The notes under the pieces are model-generated. The model had not been told where the DNA came from. It saw nothing but the letters and a program-made list of their open reading frames with translations, and made no database searches. A DNA stretch of 52,634 nt, from contig JACQDL010000024.1 of NCBI GenBank assembly GCA_016201065.1, positions 1-52,634 of the forward strand. Direction: 5' to 3'. Every line of letters starts with the position of its first letter. Position 1 is the stretch's first letter. This DNA comes from Actinomycetota bacterium. Its GTDB lineage: Bacteria > Actinomycetota > Actinomycetes > Mycobacteriales > JACQDL01. Made by a program: the position numbers and the translations under genes. Of this stretch, positions 52,397 through 52,634 are shown in pieces.

Positions 52397-52634
52397 GAAC
52401 CCTCCCTTCCCCGAGCGGTGACGCGACCGGCACACCGTTGGCGAGTGGGTCGCGCCGCACGACCTCCACGAGCACCAGGGCGGAGAACCGCCTGTCCCGG
52501 GTGATGCGGACCTCGCGGGCCAGGCACGCCGACCGCAACCGGTCGGTTTCATCGGCCAGGTCTTCGGCGGAGACCCCGATCGGGCACAGCAACCACACCC
52601 GCTCCCCGACCACCGTCGGCACCAGGAGCAGGGT
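52368..52634 (-). CDS. Partial upstream gene, TraB N-terminal-like segment
   Basis: The frame is open from the window edge to the TGA at 52368. It reads VPTVVGERVWLLCPIGVSA, then EDLADETDRLRSACLAREVR, then RFSALVLVEVVRRDPLA. Such sequence normally precedes the ATPase domain within AICE FtsK-like proteins. The true start lies outside the window. Confidence 0.6.
   Translation of the reverse strand, partial: TLLLVPTVVGERVWLLCPIGVSAEDLADETDRLRSACLAREVRITRDRRFSALVLVEVVRRDPLANGVPVASPLGEGRVRVPHSRSGR

Larger units (their letters stand above)
48625..52634 (-). mobile_element. AICE (integrative conjugative element), left part
   Basis: From the tRNA inward: int, xis, repSA, traB (FtsK-like) and a further truncated gene, all on the minus strand in one tight operon with overlapping ends. 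This is the core set and order of actinomycete integrative and conjugative elements of the pSAM2 type, which excise, replicate by rolling circle and move double-stranded DNA through a TraB ring. The window ends inside the element. Confidence 0.88.

Overview
The window is about 52.6 kb of very GC-rich DNA with strongly G/C-biased third codon positions, many GTG starts and several apparently leaderless genes. It carries an SsgA-family sporulation/division regulator, DrrAB-type exporters and an integrating conjugative element with a RepSA-type initiator. Together these point to a sporulating filamentous actinobacterium, most likely Micromonosporaceae (Micromonospora-like). That placement is inferred from gene content and style, not from a marker gene.

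Layout. 0-7.6 kb is an eroded or error-prone zone. It holds a SEC-C protein broken by two frameshifts, a DrrAB-like exporter whose permease has an internal deletion, the exporter's MerR regulator, a tyrosine-integrase tail, a TetR/SDR pair sharing one operator motif, and a frameshifted tautomerase. 7.5-17.6 kb is ordinary chromosomal content: a methyltransferase divergent from a YbhN-type membrane protein, a TetR/molybdopterin-oxidoreductase pair, a VapBC toxin-antitoxin pair, a NarL-type two-component system, a membrane protein and two poorly characterised genes. 17.6-21.4 kb has a transposase scar, a DUF805 protein with a PYGQ-repeat tail, an MgtC-like protein and an intact DrrAB exporter. 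21.7-25.4 kb encodes a secreted fusion of a type I phosphodiesterase and a 5'-nucleotidase.

25.4-36.7 kb is the most coherent system. Two divergent, tightly coupled operons encode a self-contained peptidoglycan amino-sugar salvage module. The minus operon has an anhydro-MurNAc kinase fused to a GNAT acetyltransferase, NagA and a SIS-domain isomerase/deaminase. The plus operon has a lipoprotein-dependent Opp/Dpp-class ABC importer (five subunits), an RpiR regulator and the MurNAc-6-P etherase MurQ. Almost every internal junction is a 4-bp ATGA/GTGA overlap. At dppB-dppC and dppC-dppD the overlap has been duplicated in tandem into a relay of two 5-6 codon minicistrons, each ending on the next start codon.

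36.7-43.6 kb has a multi-PAS histidine kinase, a GlxA/AraC regulator, an HD hydrolase of the cyanamide-hydratase type and an Asp-box (BNR) propeller protein. The propeller gene is separated from its MoaD/ThiS-like neighbour by a cassette holding a broken XRE regulator and an alcohol dehydrogenase. 43.7-45.6 kb is an AbiE-type (type IV) toxin-antitoxin cassette that ends 6 bp before a tRNA-Val fragment. 45.7-48.3 kb has tRNA-Val(CAC), a PGPGW membrane protein, an SsgA-family gene and a CapA-family protein.

From 48.36 kb on there is a tRNA-Gly, tRNA-Cys, tRNA-Val(GAC) cluster. An AICE is integrated at the 3' end of tRNA-Val(GAC), with genes int, xis, repSA and traB (FtsK-like) and one more gene cut by the window edge. 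Its far end lies outside the window.
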